From contig OZ026842.1 of assembly GCA_964023205.1 (NCBI GenBank), positions 10,323,407 through 10,387,406 of the forward strand: 64,000 nucleotides of DNA. Direction: 5' to 3'. Below the pieces are notes generated by a model, which saw only the letters and a program-made list of their open reading frames with translations, was not told the origin of the DNA and did no database searches. This DNA is from Lutraria lutraria. Its lineage: Eukaryota > Mollusca > Bivalvia > Venerida > Mactridae. Position 1 is the first letter of the stretch; each line of letters starts with the position of its first letter. Below, piece after piece: positions 47,961 to 62,042 of this stretch. The position numbers and the translations under genes are program-made.

Positions 47961-50159
47961 GAATGTGGCCTATGTAGCATTTTTATCAGGATGTGCGAAG
48001 TTTCAGATCAAACGAATTTGTTATTTTGACTTAACTGATCCCGAAACTAAAGTGATCATCTACTCCATCAAAAATACAAGCCGTTGATGTTTCATGAATC
48101 TCATGAATCTGGTCATATGGTTCTACGGTTCACGAGGTACTCTATATGTAGTCCCTGTTTCCACCCTAAAATTAAAATCAGGGGAATCTATCACCTCGAT
48201 GTATCAGACGTTGCAATATCTGCTGGAATGCATATAAAATATTTAAATAAAGTCTCAAAAAATAATATACTCCGTTGTCTGAGGGTACGTTGTCGTAAAA
48301 ACCTGGTATAACTGTCCCAAACTGTAAAGTGACCATCTATATCGAACCATAAAGTGACCGTCTATGTCGAACCAATAAAGTTCCGAAATCGATATTTAAT
48401 TAACGACAATTGCGTAAACAAGTCAGTGTCCACGCTCGCGATTATAAAATTAGTCTGTGTGAATATGTTTATAATGTTTTGTTTATTTGCGACATGTTGC
48501 TAAAATAAATACATCGAAACGTATAAATACCGTGTTCCGTATCTATACATCGAAGTTCATTTAGATCGAACAATTTTCTTAATTCCTTTGATATAAAGAG
48601 TTTCGGCTGCATTTATTGACAATAAATGCATTTATAAAATATTGTTACAGAGGACACTTTTTTGGGATATTAGAAAAAAGGAAATCCACTTTTGTTTTGT
48701 TTACCAGTCTCTTAACTGATAGACTATATGTTTCGTTGAATTCACAACGATACTCAATCATGCTCCAAACATATTAAGATAACCTCAATAAAGCTGTGTC
48801 ACACAGCGAAGATATCTACAATTTTAAAGTTTTTACATGAAACAGGAAGCGTGCAACACTAGTTAAATTGCTATATCTTTACCTATGTCGCTACATGTTT
48901 TGTAAAATGTATGCTAAACTAACACCATGCTGTTTTTCACTACGTCTAACTTTACACAAAACTTAATTTTAATGGCGTATAATTTATATAAGTGTACCCA
49001 TTCTCGTCCGTTTTATATCAGTTGATCGAGATTATAATTATATACTTAACGCATTGTTTCATGTATATATGCTGCTATTTTCAGAAAATCATGGGACAAT
49101 CATTTATAATGATTAAACTCGAATAAGAACCAAAATACACGTACGCCATCACAAAACATGGGGCAAGCTGAATTTCTAAAAAACCTTTAACACTCATAGT
49201 AAATTTCAGAAAATCTAAGTTTACTTTATACATAATGGTAGCTGTATTATGTTTCTGTGAATTTATTATTGTAGTGCGTATTGAACGCCTAAATTACCGT
49301 AATATAAGCAAACGCTCTTTTACATTTAATTTCACGTTTATCGATATGTCGATGAATATCTATTATACTTTATGCATGTGACTTCAAATTTGTATGAAGA
49401 ACTGCACTTAGCTCATTAATTATTGCATTTCATTAACTTCACAAAGGTGTTTCCAACATGAGCCATGATATAATGATTAGTGCGTTTCAAACGTCTGTAG
49501 TTTAGAGCTTGCAAGTCGATTTGAATTGAGTATTCAGAACTATATTTTTTATAAAATGCAGATAATTTCCGTTAAAGCATTTGGTATTTGGAGTACATGC
49601 AGCTCTTATCCATTTGTTGCTTTCGCTAAAGTTTGTTTTGTATGATATAATAGTCAAGTGAATTGAAAAAGCAATAATAAACTGTTATCAGAGAGGTCAA
49701 TTGTTTAGGGAAAAAACCGGACCGAATAGGGATGTGCGATTTACAATCCAAACTGAAATGTTTTTTTTAATAATTTTAACAATACGCAGAACATCTCTTT
49801 ATCTATGCAGATAAACTCAACAACTCACATTATTTTTATATATATGTATATAATATGTTGATAAACATACACAGTTCTAATGTTTACATAAAAACCAGGT
49901 TAAGCGTAAACTATTAGTAAACATTGCAATATCATTTCGTATCGGTGCATAACTTGTAAGGTGTATATTCTAAAGTTTATTTTACGTCATAATACTCCAG
50001 CGTGGGTAACTATCGCCCTTTAAACAGATATGCATTATGTTCACATAATATATCAGTTGATTGTTTGGCTTGAGGAAAATAAATCAATGTGAGTAATTGG
50101 TCTTAATGATACATAACCGAACATCTTTGATTATCTATAGTCCGACTGATGGATGTGAT
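47961..50159. other. Intergenic DNA without recognised genes
   Basis: AT-rich, no coding exon, RNA gene or clear repeat recognised. Confidence 0.35.
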
Positions 50160-52471
50160 TTAAAGACCCATTAAATTTTTTAATTAAGTAATACAGAACA
50201 ATAGATAAAACAATTGTAAATATAAGAAATATATTCTATTTGGTCTAAAACAATAAAAAATATAATGCTTTCTTTAGGCTACATCTTCATGTCCAACTTT
50301 GGCGGACATGGCCTTATCGAGTATCTGATCAATTTTCAAGGGAAACAACTACAATTCAGGGGTTTATATACAGTCTACCTATTGTTACCCTCCTTGCTTG
50401 CGTTATGCTGACTTTATTAATGGTCATAAAGTAATAAAGTCAGTCACGCGTAACAGATAAAATCTGTTATCTTAATTGATCCAAAAATCGATATTTCACT
50501 GTATAACTTTTGGATCTCTGATAAGACTTGAGCATGTCCCAACTATTATGTACGTAGTTAAAATGGACAGAAACATATGATATTGACATTAATTTGTTTC
50601 ATCAGTAAAATTAATTTTGCGAATGCTATGAAAAGACAAAATTCAAAAATCCTAGTAACAATTTTGTTATTGTATGCAGTCAAATAGTAATTTGATTCTA
50701 TTCTGCATATAAAAACATTAGCTTACAATACATTTATTTTCACTACTGAAATTAACATTAAATCATCATGATTACACTTAGGCGTGAAAATATGTTTTTT
50801 TCGGTTAGTAGGTATAGACTTTATTTGGCTTTTGAAAGCATGTGGGAAGGTAAAAAGTAGAAAGAGGATTTTCCATTCCTCGGATTTCTGCAATTTTATG
50901 GCTATTTCCATCCGTCTTGATTGAAATGGTATCTAACTAATATAACTCGATGTGCCCAATTGTTTATGAGTCAATGTAAGATGCGTATAAAAAATCAATA
51001 ATCAGGTATTATTATTTATTTCGGTAAAGTTAGCAACCATATAAAGGGATCTCAAAAATATGATTTTATTATCCGTCCTTTGTTTACACGTCATTGAAAA
51101 AATAAATATACAAAGTAGGTAATCTATATTACTTTATGACATGTTTTTATAAGTGACATGTGGACGTACGCCAAAATGATATATTTAGCATATAATTATA
51201 TTATCAAAAATGAATTAATAATAAATTTCATTTAATGAAATATCATCGTCTATTTAAGGCCCATTAGAACAACGAGATGCAAACATTAGAACAATAGTAA
51301 AATATAAGAAACATATATTACTTGATTTGTAACAATATTATTAAAAAATACTATGCAGTATTTCTAGATGAACTTTGTGATAAAAAAAATTGGAACGTTT
51401 TTATTGCAAGTGAAAATCAGTTTCACATCTGTCTATGTAAAATAAGACCTACTTCAATTTTAACATCCAAAAACTAATTGGGCTATAACAATAGTGAAAA
51501 CCATTTTTTTTTTCATTTTAATAATCTATTTTTTTATAATATCAACAAATTGGGTAATAAATATCGAGTTTGCTTTTTAAACGTAAGTAAAGTAAAATAT
51601 TTCACAGATTCTAATATTTTCATCCATGTTGTAATATGTTTTAGTCTTCAACCTCAATTATCCTAAAACTTGATTCAACGCGTCCAATTTTTATTACCCT
51701 GTATAATGCATCATGCTGTGGCTGTATATACATGGATACTTAATCAGCAGATATGATCATCGCCAAATGCACGTTGTGTCCGTAAACGTACGTATATATC
51801 CGAGATTTGCCGAATGATTGACGAATTGAACTTTAAAAAATCTAAGGGGTAGTTTTAAAAATCATCAAAAGGGTCGAAGAAGATACTATTTTATTCTTTT
51901 CATATTTTACATGGTGAAAGAAATTAAATTTTCAAAACGAATGCAATGAGTACAAATTTGATCACATTTCCCATAAAAGAGTTATGATGCTGAAAACCTC
52001 AAATTTTCATTGAAAAATCTACTAATTTTACGCTTTTTACATTGAATAAAGAGGGAATCAATAGGTGTCTTTTTCAAACGCAAAAGGGTCGAAGAAAGCA
52101 TTAATTTAAAATAATAAAAAATACACCATTAGAAAGGTAAAAGATTAATTAAACTTTTGTGATGAGTACAAATTTCGTATTTTAAATAGAACAAAAGTTA
52201 TGACGATTATAGTGAAAATCCCCTTCTTTGTTTAATGTAATTTTTTTATCGATTTTCCAAATCAGCATGTCCGCGAAAGTTGGGTATGGAAAAATACTGT
52301 CAGGCACATTTTCTTGCTTTTGCAATATCATTGAAAAAAATGCTTCATTTGTGAGTGAATAAAGAGAAAAGTTCGGAATGTTTTTATTGCAAGTAAAATG
52401 CAGCTTCACTGATAAGACATCTTTCTAGGAAAATTAAGACCTGATTTCATTTTAACATCCATAAAGATATG
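50160..52471. mobile_element. Possible larger non-autonomous element related to MITE family 3
   Basis: The left border 'aaagacccattaaatttttt' with 'agaacaatag..taaa...tataagaaatatatt' and 'catgtccaactttggcgg' (50287) is mirrored by the inverse 'cagcatgtccgcgaaagttggg' (52262) and the family 3 end 'cactgataagacatctttctagg...ttttaacatcc' (52410-52462). The terminal bases are split off by the Harbinger insertion and resume at 62217 (ATGGGGCTTATG). An internal block 'aaaagggtcgaagaa...gagtacaaattt' occurs twice (51866 and 52082). Borders are inferred. Confidence 0.45.
51258..51484. mobile_element. MITE, family 3 copy
   Basis: Starts ggcccattagaacaac and ends aaaaactaattgggc, inverse of each other. 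It carries 'ttagaacaatagtaaaatataagaaacata' and, near the right end, 'aataagacctacttcaattttaacatcc', the same blocks as at 33773-34108 in the other orientation. Confidence 0.6.
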
Positions 52472-52723
52472 GGGGCCGTTTTATCAACATGGTCGGTCGT
52501 AAGACCGGTCTTAACTTAAGACCTAAAGTTAAGACTTTTCCTACGACCGAGGGATTACCGTTTTATGAAGACGGTCGTAAGTCACCGGTCGCAGCTAAGG
52601 CCGCTTTGCGTCGTACGTCCTTACAAACAGTGACGCAGTCTGAAAACGTAAACTTCCGGGTCACGTGACTAAGCGCGCGCCTGTCAAAATATCGTCTGTA
52701 TCCACTGAAACACATAGAAAGAG

Positions 52724-55700
52724 ATGGCCGCCAGCAGGAGAAAAGCGAATTGGTCGGAGAAGGAAGTCGAATGTTTGGTGCAGGAGTGTTCGGACAGTGT
52801 AAGCTTGATATATTCAAAACATGGAGAAGGTTGTAGCGAGAAGAAGAAGAGTGAGTTTTGGAAGGCGTTGACGGAAAGGTTTATTTTTACAACACGTACT
52901 CAGATCATGACAGATGATTTTATTGGGTTTTGTTTTGTCACATTTAATATGCGTACATGTATCACGTATTATTAATTAAAATTTTCACCTTAAAAGTAAT
53001 ATTTCCCATAAATATTGGCAGCTTTTTTCGTGTTTTCTGCATGCAATCTGTATCAGTATTTAACATGTCAAATGTATCATGATACGGATAGATTTACATG
53101 AAATGTATTTTCAAGTATTTTAAGACATTGAAACACGTGTTTGAATTCATGCAAGAGCTATTAATCCACTAGTCATGCCTTTGATACGATGCCTCTTAAT
53201 TCATACAGGGATGCTGTAGTACATACCCATAGCATCCCTGATGACTTTTGCACTAAATATTAAAAGCCATATGATAGATATTTTACCAATTTCATTATGC
53301 TGTAATTTTGTTAACAGTTTTAATATGTTATTTTAGGATTAATAGTGTAGGAGGATGCAACAGAGTAGTCGATGAAGTTAGTAAAAAATGGAAAGATTTA
53401 AAGGTATCATTATATTAATTGCTCTTGAAACTCTGTCATTGAAGCTCATCAATTATGGGGCTTAGGCAGGTTTTTGTTTATATGCAGTGCTGTATGAAAG
53501 TTTACCTGTAATTAAATAGTGTGTGATAAATTCCAAATACTACTACTTAACACATTCACTGCTTATGATGAATGTTGATAATCAGCTGTATGTGCCCTTA
53601 ACCCATTAGCTACCTATGCATATGCTATGGTGCTTGTAACATAATGCTACGGTAGACGGTTTACTCACACATCATCGTATTGGGTTGGGGAAGTCTCAGA
53701 ACGATAGAGGATGCTAAGTGCATCTATATACAGGGGTGTGATTCTTCCTCCTTTCAGCTGATTTCCTCTTTTTTGTCTTAAAAAGTTTGAAACAAAAGTG
53801 TCCAGATTCACTCTGACATACTCAAAAATGATGTTTTTGCAAGCATGAAGGGGTGGGGTTAGGGTATTTCAGCCTTTTTGCTCTTGGAGCAGTCACACCC
53901 CTGATATATTTGAACTGAAATATCTTTCAAGTGTTTTCCTATTTATATTTGTATGATAATATAGTTAAACTTTCAGTTACTTAGACTTCCCCCCAACCAT
54001 TATCCATCTCTCATCTCATCATGTTTTTGCATTTTCTCTGGATATGGTTGGTTAACAAGGCTCCCCCAGTGTGTAGGGACCTTGGGGCTCACCATAGCTG
54101 CTGAATGTATGCATGTCATACCATACCATGCCTTTTCTTATCATTTCATGTCTTTTCATATCATTTCATGTCATATCATTTCATGTCATTTTGTTATTCG
54201 CAAGAGGCATAATTATAGAAGAACAGCGGTATGTAATTTGTGTTCTTTATCTTTTAAGTTTCTCAAAGTTCAGTTTGACAACACAATGTTTATAATGTGG
54301 TTTTGCAAACCTTATAATTTTATTACAACAGAAAACTAAACCATACATTGTACTTCATATCAAGCTACTGTTTGAAAATGAACTTAACAAATCCTTGCCT
54401 TTAAACAAGAACAAAAAAAATCCTATTTTCTCAATGCTATGCAGAGTCAGACAAAGAAAAAGGAGCAGAAAAGAAGAAGGCACATGAACACAACAGGAGG
54501 AGGTGAACCAGTGAGTTCATTAAAGTCATGGGAAGAGAAGGTACAAATTTAAATTCTTTTTGAACTCAATACTTAATGGTCTAGTGGTTAAAGTCGCCGA
54601 CGTCGATTCACTGTAACCTCTCACTTATATAGGGTCGTGTATTCAAGCCCTGCAACCAACCATGTCTCTTTATGTGAGAAAAGTAGGCAGTTTCTTAGGG
54701 AGCTCAGCATGGGAATCTTATACGTGTTCTTCCCAGGAGCGATGGCCTGGTGAAATGTCTGTCTCATAAGACTCTGTTGAAATGGGGCATAAAACCCGAT
54801 ATAAAAAAGAGACGAACTAACGAAGATACCCAAATGGCTTTTCCATGATAAAATTTGGCCACAAAAATCCGACATTAGCCACACAAACCCACTTTTGGAC
54901 ACTGAAGTGACTCCCCTGTAGACAAAGAGTACTAACCCTTACCAACTAGTCACCCAAACTAATTTGTTTGTACGAACAATCTAATATTAATAGTTAATCC
55001 AAACAATTGTTTTCAAGCACTGAACGTTGCACTCAGTTGACAATGATACAGCAAAGGTATCCATTTCAAAATTAATATTCATTAATAATTTAGAAAGTGA
55101 ATGTTTGAACTATTTTTTAATTGCAGTTAATGATTAGCTCGATTTTTTTCTGAACTTAAGTAGCTCAAACCCTTATAACTAAATGTTACATTTTAGATAG
55201 TAGATGTAATTCCTAACACTATTATAGAAGGCATATCTGATGGCATGGATTTATTCCAACAGACGAGTGCTGAAGGTAACTGCTTTAATGTTGTAAAACA
55301 CTGTATAATAATGTTTAAACATGTATTGATGATAATAATAGTATAAATGAATTACATACAGTGTACAGTGTACATATGTATATATAATGTGAAGATTAAA
55401 AGTAATACATGTGTAAGAAAACTAAAATTATGATTCCTTTTTTCATTAACAAGTTGATTTGAAGTAACGCATGTACAGTCGATTCTGTATCTACATGTAG
55501 GTACTAAAAAAAAACACACAGCACCAGAGTCAGTGGAATCAGAGAGTATTTTAGAGATCGATGGTATGGAAACAGTGTTGTTGCATCCTAGAAATGTCCA
55601 AGTTCAGGTTGGTTTAATAATAGTAATAATATATTAACAGTCAAATGCATTTCTGAAAGAACAAAAAGTCACAAAGGCTAATGAACATTCCTAGTGTTTA

Positions 55701-56249
55701 TTCATTTATGTACAGCAAACAAAGAATCAGAAATCGATTCATAATGCAGTGCTCTTACGGATGTAATAAAATTGCACATCTTTACCTGAACAATAATTCG
55801 AATGAACTGCATGCAAGAAATGAGATAATTCAATTTTAGATAAATAATGGGTTATTGATTACATTTTTTACAGGTGATGTTTTGATATAAATTCATGATA
55901 CACCAACGCAGTAAACGGTGATGTGATTATTTTTTCTAGCATAGTTTCCACTGCCAAATTTAACAGTATTGGTTTTTCATGATATGCATATAATTCATTC
56001 ATGCTTATTCCAATAGTTTGTGTAATTGTTTGTCTTTCTTTCATGTGTTTAAGGTCAGTGAGTTCTCTAGAAGAAGCCCAACTGTCATTTTACGAGGAAA
56101 ATATTGCACTCTGTCAGGCACAGAGACAGGTTGCCATTCAGCAGGTAAAAACCATGACTGCCCAAGAGGAATTTTTTAAAGTGGCAACTGCCAAGCTCAG
56201 AGAAAAAGAAAGTATGACAGATTTCTTTAATCTGTTTGCAGAACAGTAA
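52724..56249 (+). CDS. Harbinger Myb/SANT-like DNA-binding accessory protein
   Basis: Exons 52724-52878, 53337-53403, 54445-54540, 55197-55275, 55501-about 55611 and about 56059-56249. The N-terminal domain over exons 1-2 has the Myb/SANT-like (NAIF1/MSANTD) pattern: 'NWSEKEVECLVQEC', 'KKKSEFWKALTER', then 'NSVGGCNRVVDEVSKKWKDLK'. A basic stretch (KKKEQKRRRH) follows, then acidic sequence, and a C-terminal helix-rich segment (EEAQLSFYEENIALCQAQRQ...) that could mediate dimerisation or contact the transposase. Such proteins accompany Harbinger transposases and are needed for nuclear import and DNA binding. The last junction is uncertain: phase agreement needs the donor at gttg|gtttaa with the acceptor at ggtcag|tgag. 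Stop TAA at 56247-56249. Confidence 0.78.
54115..54191 (+). repeat. 'TCATTTCATG' short tandem repeats
   Basis: A run of ataccatacc followed by repeated tcatttcatgtc / ttttcatatc units in intron 2 of the Myb-like gene. Reading frames here are low complexity. Confidence 0.75.
54573..54825 (+). mobile_element. tRNA-derived SINE inside the Harbinger element
   Basis: Head 'aatggtctagtggttaaagt' (A-box-like), 'gtattcaagccctgc' (B-box-like), body 'gtgttcttcccaggagcgat', tail 'gttgaaatggggcataaaac' with a short A-rich end. Same family as the minus-strand copy at 23405-23652. Target duplication not resolved. Confidence 0.7.
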
Positions 56250-57111
56250 GTTAACCTATATGTTATACATACTAAGATATTAACCTTCATATAGCTTTAT
56301 ACATCTTAAGTTAAACCAACTAACTTTGCATGTAATATACAAAACATCCAGACTTGTTAAGGCAAATATCTGTTGAAGAAACATTGTACAGTGAATGCAT
56401 TGCACAAGTTTGTCAGTCATATTGATACTTTACACATGAATATGCTTCAAGTTGGCTAGTGAAAGTCACTATTTCTTACCATTATTTCAATATTCAATAG
56501 TATTTAAAGAAGTCAGTTTCAATCCTGTATTCATACTCCTAACATTTATTTATACTGAAGTCAGACTTAAAAATACTTTTTATTTTATTTTCAGCTGAAA
56601 TGGAAATACAGATATTGGTTCTTACTTTTAGAAAATGTAAATTACATTACTTTTGTCTCATGTACTTTGAGTTGTTGTCTGTTTTATTTCAAACTGAAAT
56701 GACCTTTTGACTTCCATCAGTTGTGTATTTCTTCTAGTTTTAAAATATTCAAATGTTGACCAGAAAAACAGAGACAACCTCACTGATCATTATGGCATGT
56801 AAGAAGTTGCAATGTAGTATCATTTATTGTAACAATACACATACATACAGGAAAAGTAAGTGCTCCCTTAGGTGATGTATGAAGACATACTAATGACCAC
56901 TAACAATACAGAAGTTTCCAAGGAACAAAATCTCGCACAATTTTTTACACTTTTATTCTTTTTCAGGTCATTAATACATGTTATTAACGGTTAAGCAATG
57001 TTCATAAAATTAAACCATTAACACTTAGAAACTGGTGCTTCTCATAGGAGTGACTAATACCCCCACACACCGATTTGACGCTTTTTCAGAAGTTATACTG
57101 GATATTACTTA

Positions 57112-57555
57112 CCGTTTCGTCTAGCACCAGCACTGCTTGCTAGAACACTTTCATACTTCTACAGTTCTACAGTTGTTGCGTATGATCATTCTCAATACAC
57201 CAGTATCAAGAAATCCCATTTTGACCTTGACTTAATTTGGACTAAGAATGATTCTGTACCAGGTTACGTTGATTTTACAGTTTGTATGGCACCAATACCA
57301 CTTGCAAGAACACTTTCATACTTTTGGAGTAGTTGCGTATGATCATTCTCAATACACCCCTATCAAGAAATCCCACTTTGACCTTGACTTAATTTGGACT
57401 TAGAATGATTCTGTACCAAGTTAAGTAGATTTTATCGTTTCGTCTAACGCAAATACAGCTTGCTAGTAAGCTTTGACACTTCTACAGTTGTTGCTTACGA
57501 CCATTCTCAATCCACCCATAATGATCAAACACCGACTTTGACCTTGACATTGTTC
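57112..57555 (+). repeat. Three ~160-bp tandem repeats
   Basis: Units starting near 57112, 57277 and 57434 each contain 'ttgcgtatgatcattctcaatacacc', 'aagaaatcccattttgacc' and 'gattctgtaccaggtta' in that order, with divergence growing in the third. Located between the two Harbinger genes. Confidence 0.75.
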
Positions 57556-57599
57556 AAATGGGCTATTGCTGCACAAGCATGCCACCAGGGGCATACATG

Positions 57600-58127
57600 T
57601 TTATTGAACACAGCTTTGTTTTCTTAAGATTTGACCTAGTGACCTAGTTTTTGACCCGAGATGACCCATGTTCAAAGTTGTTCTGAGATATTATAAAGAT
57701 AAACATTCTGACAAGGTTTCACGAGTATCCAATCAAAATAGTGACTTCTAGAGTGTTCACAAGGTTTTCTAGCAATTTGCCCTAGTGACCTAGTTTTTGA
57801 CCGGAAATGATTCATTATCAAACTTGACCTACATATTATTAAAATAAACATTCTGACAAAGTGTCATGAAGATCCAATCAGAGCAGTGATTTCTAAAGTG
57901 TTCACAAGGATTATTTGGCCCTGGTGACCTAGTTTTCCCACCAAAATGGCCCAATATCGAACTTGTCTGAGATTTTGTCAATATTAACATTCTGACCTAG
58001 CTTTGCTAAAATAGAGCTGAAAATGTGGCCCCTAGTGTGTTCACAACATAAAGTTTGACGACGCCGGACAGAGACTGATCATAAAATCTCACCCTGTCAC
58101 TTTGTGACATGTGAGCTAAAAATAGAA
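57600..58127 (-). mobile_element. Copy of the 145-bp-repeat element, inserted next to the Harbinger transposase stop
   Basis: Read on the minus strand it starts with tagctcacatgtcacaaagt and continues into 'aaactttatgttgtgaacac' and units 'aggtcactag..', as at 18416. It ends only ~10 bp from the transposase stop codon at 58138, so it may supply the 3' UTR. Confidence 0.75.
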
Positions 58128-58137
58128 TTTTACTATA

Positions 58138-61100
58138 TTAATTAAAAAGATTAATAATGCGCTGGCGATATGCAACAGCATTTTCATCATTAACAGCAGC
58201 TACTTGTCCATCCTGTCCTGCCACCACCACTACCTGTTCATTTTCCGGCAAAGGAATGTTTCTATCCAAACAGAGGTTATGCAATCTTGCACACGTAACT
58301 ATTATTTTACAGCATTTCCCTGGTCGTTTGTATAGTACTCCCCCAGTTTTATGTAAACATCTGTAATAAAAACATGATAAACCTAACAATGAATATCATA
58401 CTCTTGTTCAAATTTGATGAAATAATAATGTTTGTAATTCAATAACATTCATCCAACACTTCATAATCATAAGCATAGTTTGACTGGGACATGACATACT
58501 AGTAGTTTTTATCTTTTTTGCAGTGTTTCTAACAGCAGTGTTTATGAATATTGAATAGAAATCACTTTTTTAATGCGAATTAATTGAAGGACTAACACTT
58601 TACAATGCATGAAATATGAATATGCTGAAACATTACCTATATTTCATAGAATATCAGTTTAACTAATTGTCATCATGACTGATCATAAAACGTGGCATGC
58701 TTCTAAAGAATACACATCAATAACAAATTTCAAAATAAAAGTAAAAACCTGAATCTAGATTTCAACAGTCCAAAGGCCCTCTCTACAACCATCCTGCCAT
58801 TTATGTGAGCACGATTGTAGGCTTGTTCACTGATTGTAGCAGGATGCAGCAATGGTGTCAGTAAGTATTTTCGTAGTGCATAGCCCGAATCTCCTAACAG
58901 ATGACCAACATTGCTGTTCTCTAAATGGTCCTGTAATTCATCATGAGAACAATTAATTATGACAAGTGATCATTATGACTGATATAATTACTGTCTTATC
59001 CATGTTTGGATAGGATATTTCACTTTTAACTTTTTATCTTAATGGGTTTAAACTCAACTGAACAGTGCATGTTAATTACATTAAATACTGTAAGAAATTA
59101 TTAAATGACGAAAGCATTAACACTTAGAAGTAAATATCATCGACATTCTATAAAACAGTCGGCATTACTATAACTCATAGCCCTTTTGAGTACTCCATTT
59201 ACTGCTCAATTATGACAGTATAATCGCATCGAAATAAGTAATTGTGAAGGTTCCGACAAAATTCCAACACTAATACATTTTGAACTCGCAACATACGGGA
59301 TAAAAGTCTGACATTCTACATGTACTTCACTGCTCATACATATTGTTTCTGTAGGACCTTTTGAAAGTGCATAACAAGTTTTAACAATTTTACATGAGGC
59401 TGTTACGCATTTATGTTCTCATATGCAGATGTATGCATTTTCAGTCCTATTTAATAATGTTAATTGTAGATATGGCAAATTACCTTCAATGCAGAGTTCT
59501 CAAAAATAGAGGCGTCATGAGTTGATCCTGGCCACTTTGCAACAATGTCTGTGAATCTAGAGTGTATCAGAAAATGATTTTGTTCTTCATTTAAATATTT
59601 ATTAGCCTCTGAATTAACATTGACAGTCTTTCAATTAGTTCTTTTGTGACAGGATGCCCGCCAATATACTTGATGCAGAAAATGTCGAAAAATAGGTTGT
59701 CTGAATAAGGAAAGATGGAAAAATCCTTTCGGGCAGCTGAGCAACCAAATAATTTGAAGACCAACTTTAAATACATTGAATGCATTTAATTACTGACATA
59801 GGGGATTACATTTTCAAATTTCACTGACATCTTTTTTTAAATTCCTTTATTTTAAAAGAAAACATTTCAAAATCAGTTTTTCATACTCAGTGATACCAGG
59901 TAGTTGTAAATACAATTACCTGGTGATACTGCGAAGTGATCACTAAATAAAAATTTAAACATGAGGTATAGCTTACCTTGCTTTATGATCAACACATGCC
60001 TGCACATTTATCGCATGGTAGTTTTTTCTGCAAATGTATATTTCTTCATTAACTGATGGAGCAGTAATTGGAATTAACGTTCCATCTACTGCTCCAACAG
60101 TGCATGGTATATGACATTTCTGAAAAAATGCCTGTTTAATGTCAATCAGTCCTCTACCATCTGGGAACCTGAAATTAACCAACACTCATTATATTCATAT
60201 GTATGAATTAAAAAAATCACAGTATTCGAAAGATCCAGAAATATTGTTTATTAAAAAAAAAAACATATTGTATTTTTTTCCCAATACTGGTAAAGGTAAA
60301 GTTTTGAAAGCAGTTACTTATCTATAGTCGATTATTATTCTATAATCATATCACATAAAATGCATGCATACATGTGCACCAATTTCAACTGCTTGCTATT
60401 TCATGGTCATTATACAATTTCTAATTGCAATTACTTTCAGCTGGACTTAAGTTACTTAACACTGATCATTATTATTCATCAGTGTATTCTGGCTCCTGCC
60501 GATAACTGTAGTTAACTCTGCCCTTTTTGCATTCAAGTGTTTTTTTCTTTGGAAATACATTAAACTCACCTTATATTATCAATTTTGTCATTGACAGCAT
60601 CTACAAAACTGTCAATTATATGACATGCACTTGACCTGTAACAAAATCAAACATTGGATTTTTAAAAAAAAATGGAAACAATAAGGTATCCTCAAGTATT
60701 GTCAATCAAACATTTATCATTATGATAGAGCAAATTGTCAAGTGATAAGAATTGACTGCATACAAATGATATTTAATCTCTGTATGCATGGTTCAAATCT
60801 TTGCTGCATTAATTAGCTTTTTACTTATTGCAAATCAGTGAGTAGTAGTGAGCAGAAAGTATAAGTACATGTACCTACTAACTCCATGCAAATCTGCCAC
60901 CTCAGACAATAAATCACCCTTTGCCAAATACCGCAAACCAATAAGCACCTAAAAATGAAGTAATGGTTGTAAATTCATTTTCATTTTGACATATATTAAG
61001 TAGAATCTAGTACCATAATTGAGGACTTTGTATACAGTATATTTATATAGGCAAAGATCTATACTGTACATGTATATAGATCTATATATTACATCATGTT

Positions 61101-62042
61101 TAGTTACAATCATAATAACTTAGCACTTGCTTGGAATGTAGGCTTGGGTAATTCATCATTATTGCCTGTTTTACTGTTGGTTCAACTGAATCATGTGGCT
61201 ATTATTATACAGGGTATGAATGTTTTATTTCATTAAGTTTAGCACTTAAAGGGCCATCTTGATGACTCAGTTGTTTACACACTCTGACTTCTCACGGAGT
61301 TCAATTCCCAGCATTCTCTTCAGTTTGTTGTTTACATCAAGGACTTACGTAAGTCCCTGTTTACATTCACTAACATACTTGAAATAAGTAGTAACATTAA
61401 CTATTTTATTAATTGAACAGATACTATAAGCAACATGCAATGTTCATCATGTACACTGTACAACAGGACAGGTACGAACATTTTTGGGAACGAATTAAAA
61501 CAGTTTCGCAACAATCTTTGACTTCGACATAAACATGAATATGATGCAAGCAGACCGAAGCTACGAACGCATGGACTACAGTAATCAGTTACTGTCTTCA
61601 GTATTACGTGTCAACGGATGAACAAAATACTTATCGTTATAAATAATTGATAAAACAGATGTGTCACTCCTTCATTCGTCTTCACAACACTAAAAACTTT
61701 TCAAGTGACGTCACTTGGATCTTAAAATAGACATACTGCACTGTGTATCATACTGTACGCGATCAATACACTGAACCATACAGCCGGAGGTTTTTAAAGT
61801 AGTCATTATAAAGGGTTAGTGTTTTAATTTACCTGTGTTAAAACTGGGATTGAATGTGAACGGTTGGTCTGTTTCCCAAGTTTTGGCTCCAGTGTCCTAC
61901 ACAAAAACAGAACGCCCTCTCTATCCAAGCGGTACCTGGAAAGAATTTCCCAATCACGCAAGTCTTTGAAATCAGCGCGATCTCGAAAAATTCGGGCAGC
62001 GCGTCTTTGGCGCACGGGTTGGGCAGCTTCAATGGCCGCCAT
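58138..62042 (-). CDS. PIF/Harbinger DDE transposase (seven exons)
   Basis: Minus-strand exons 62042-61833, 60948-60875, 60635-60570, 60168-59977, about 59556-59485, 58930-58749 and 58360-58138, with GT-AG borders. The start is ATG at 62042 (MAAIEAAQPVRQRRAAR). The DDE_Tnp_4 nuclease residues are visible: first Asp in GAVDGTLIPI (exon 4, followed by RKNYHAINVQA), second Asp in WPGSTHDASIFENS (exon 5), a GDSGYALRKYLLTP block, and Glu in RMVVERAFGLLKSRF (exon 6). Exon 2 carries the VLIGLRYLAKG...DLHGVSR helix-turn-helix region. Exon 7 ends the protein with a Val/Ala-rich tail. The family cuts and pastes DNA with a Myb-like partner, encoded here by the convergent gene. No in-frame stop was seen in the exons; exon 5 length needs checking for a one-base discrepancy. 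Confidence 0.83.

Noticed and set aside
52563..52817. 84-codon minus-strand frame at the Harbinger left end
   Set aside because: Antisense to the Myb-like first exon and terminal repeat.
54573..54660. Possible tRNA gene
   Set aside because: Has A-box and B-box-like sequence but no complete cloverleaf, and continues into a body and tail shared with 23405-23652, so it is a SINE.
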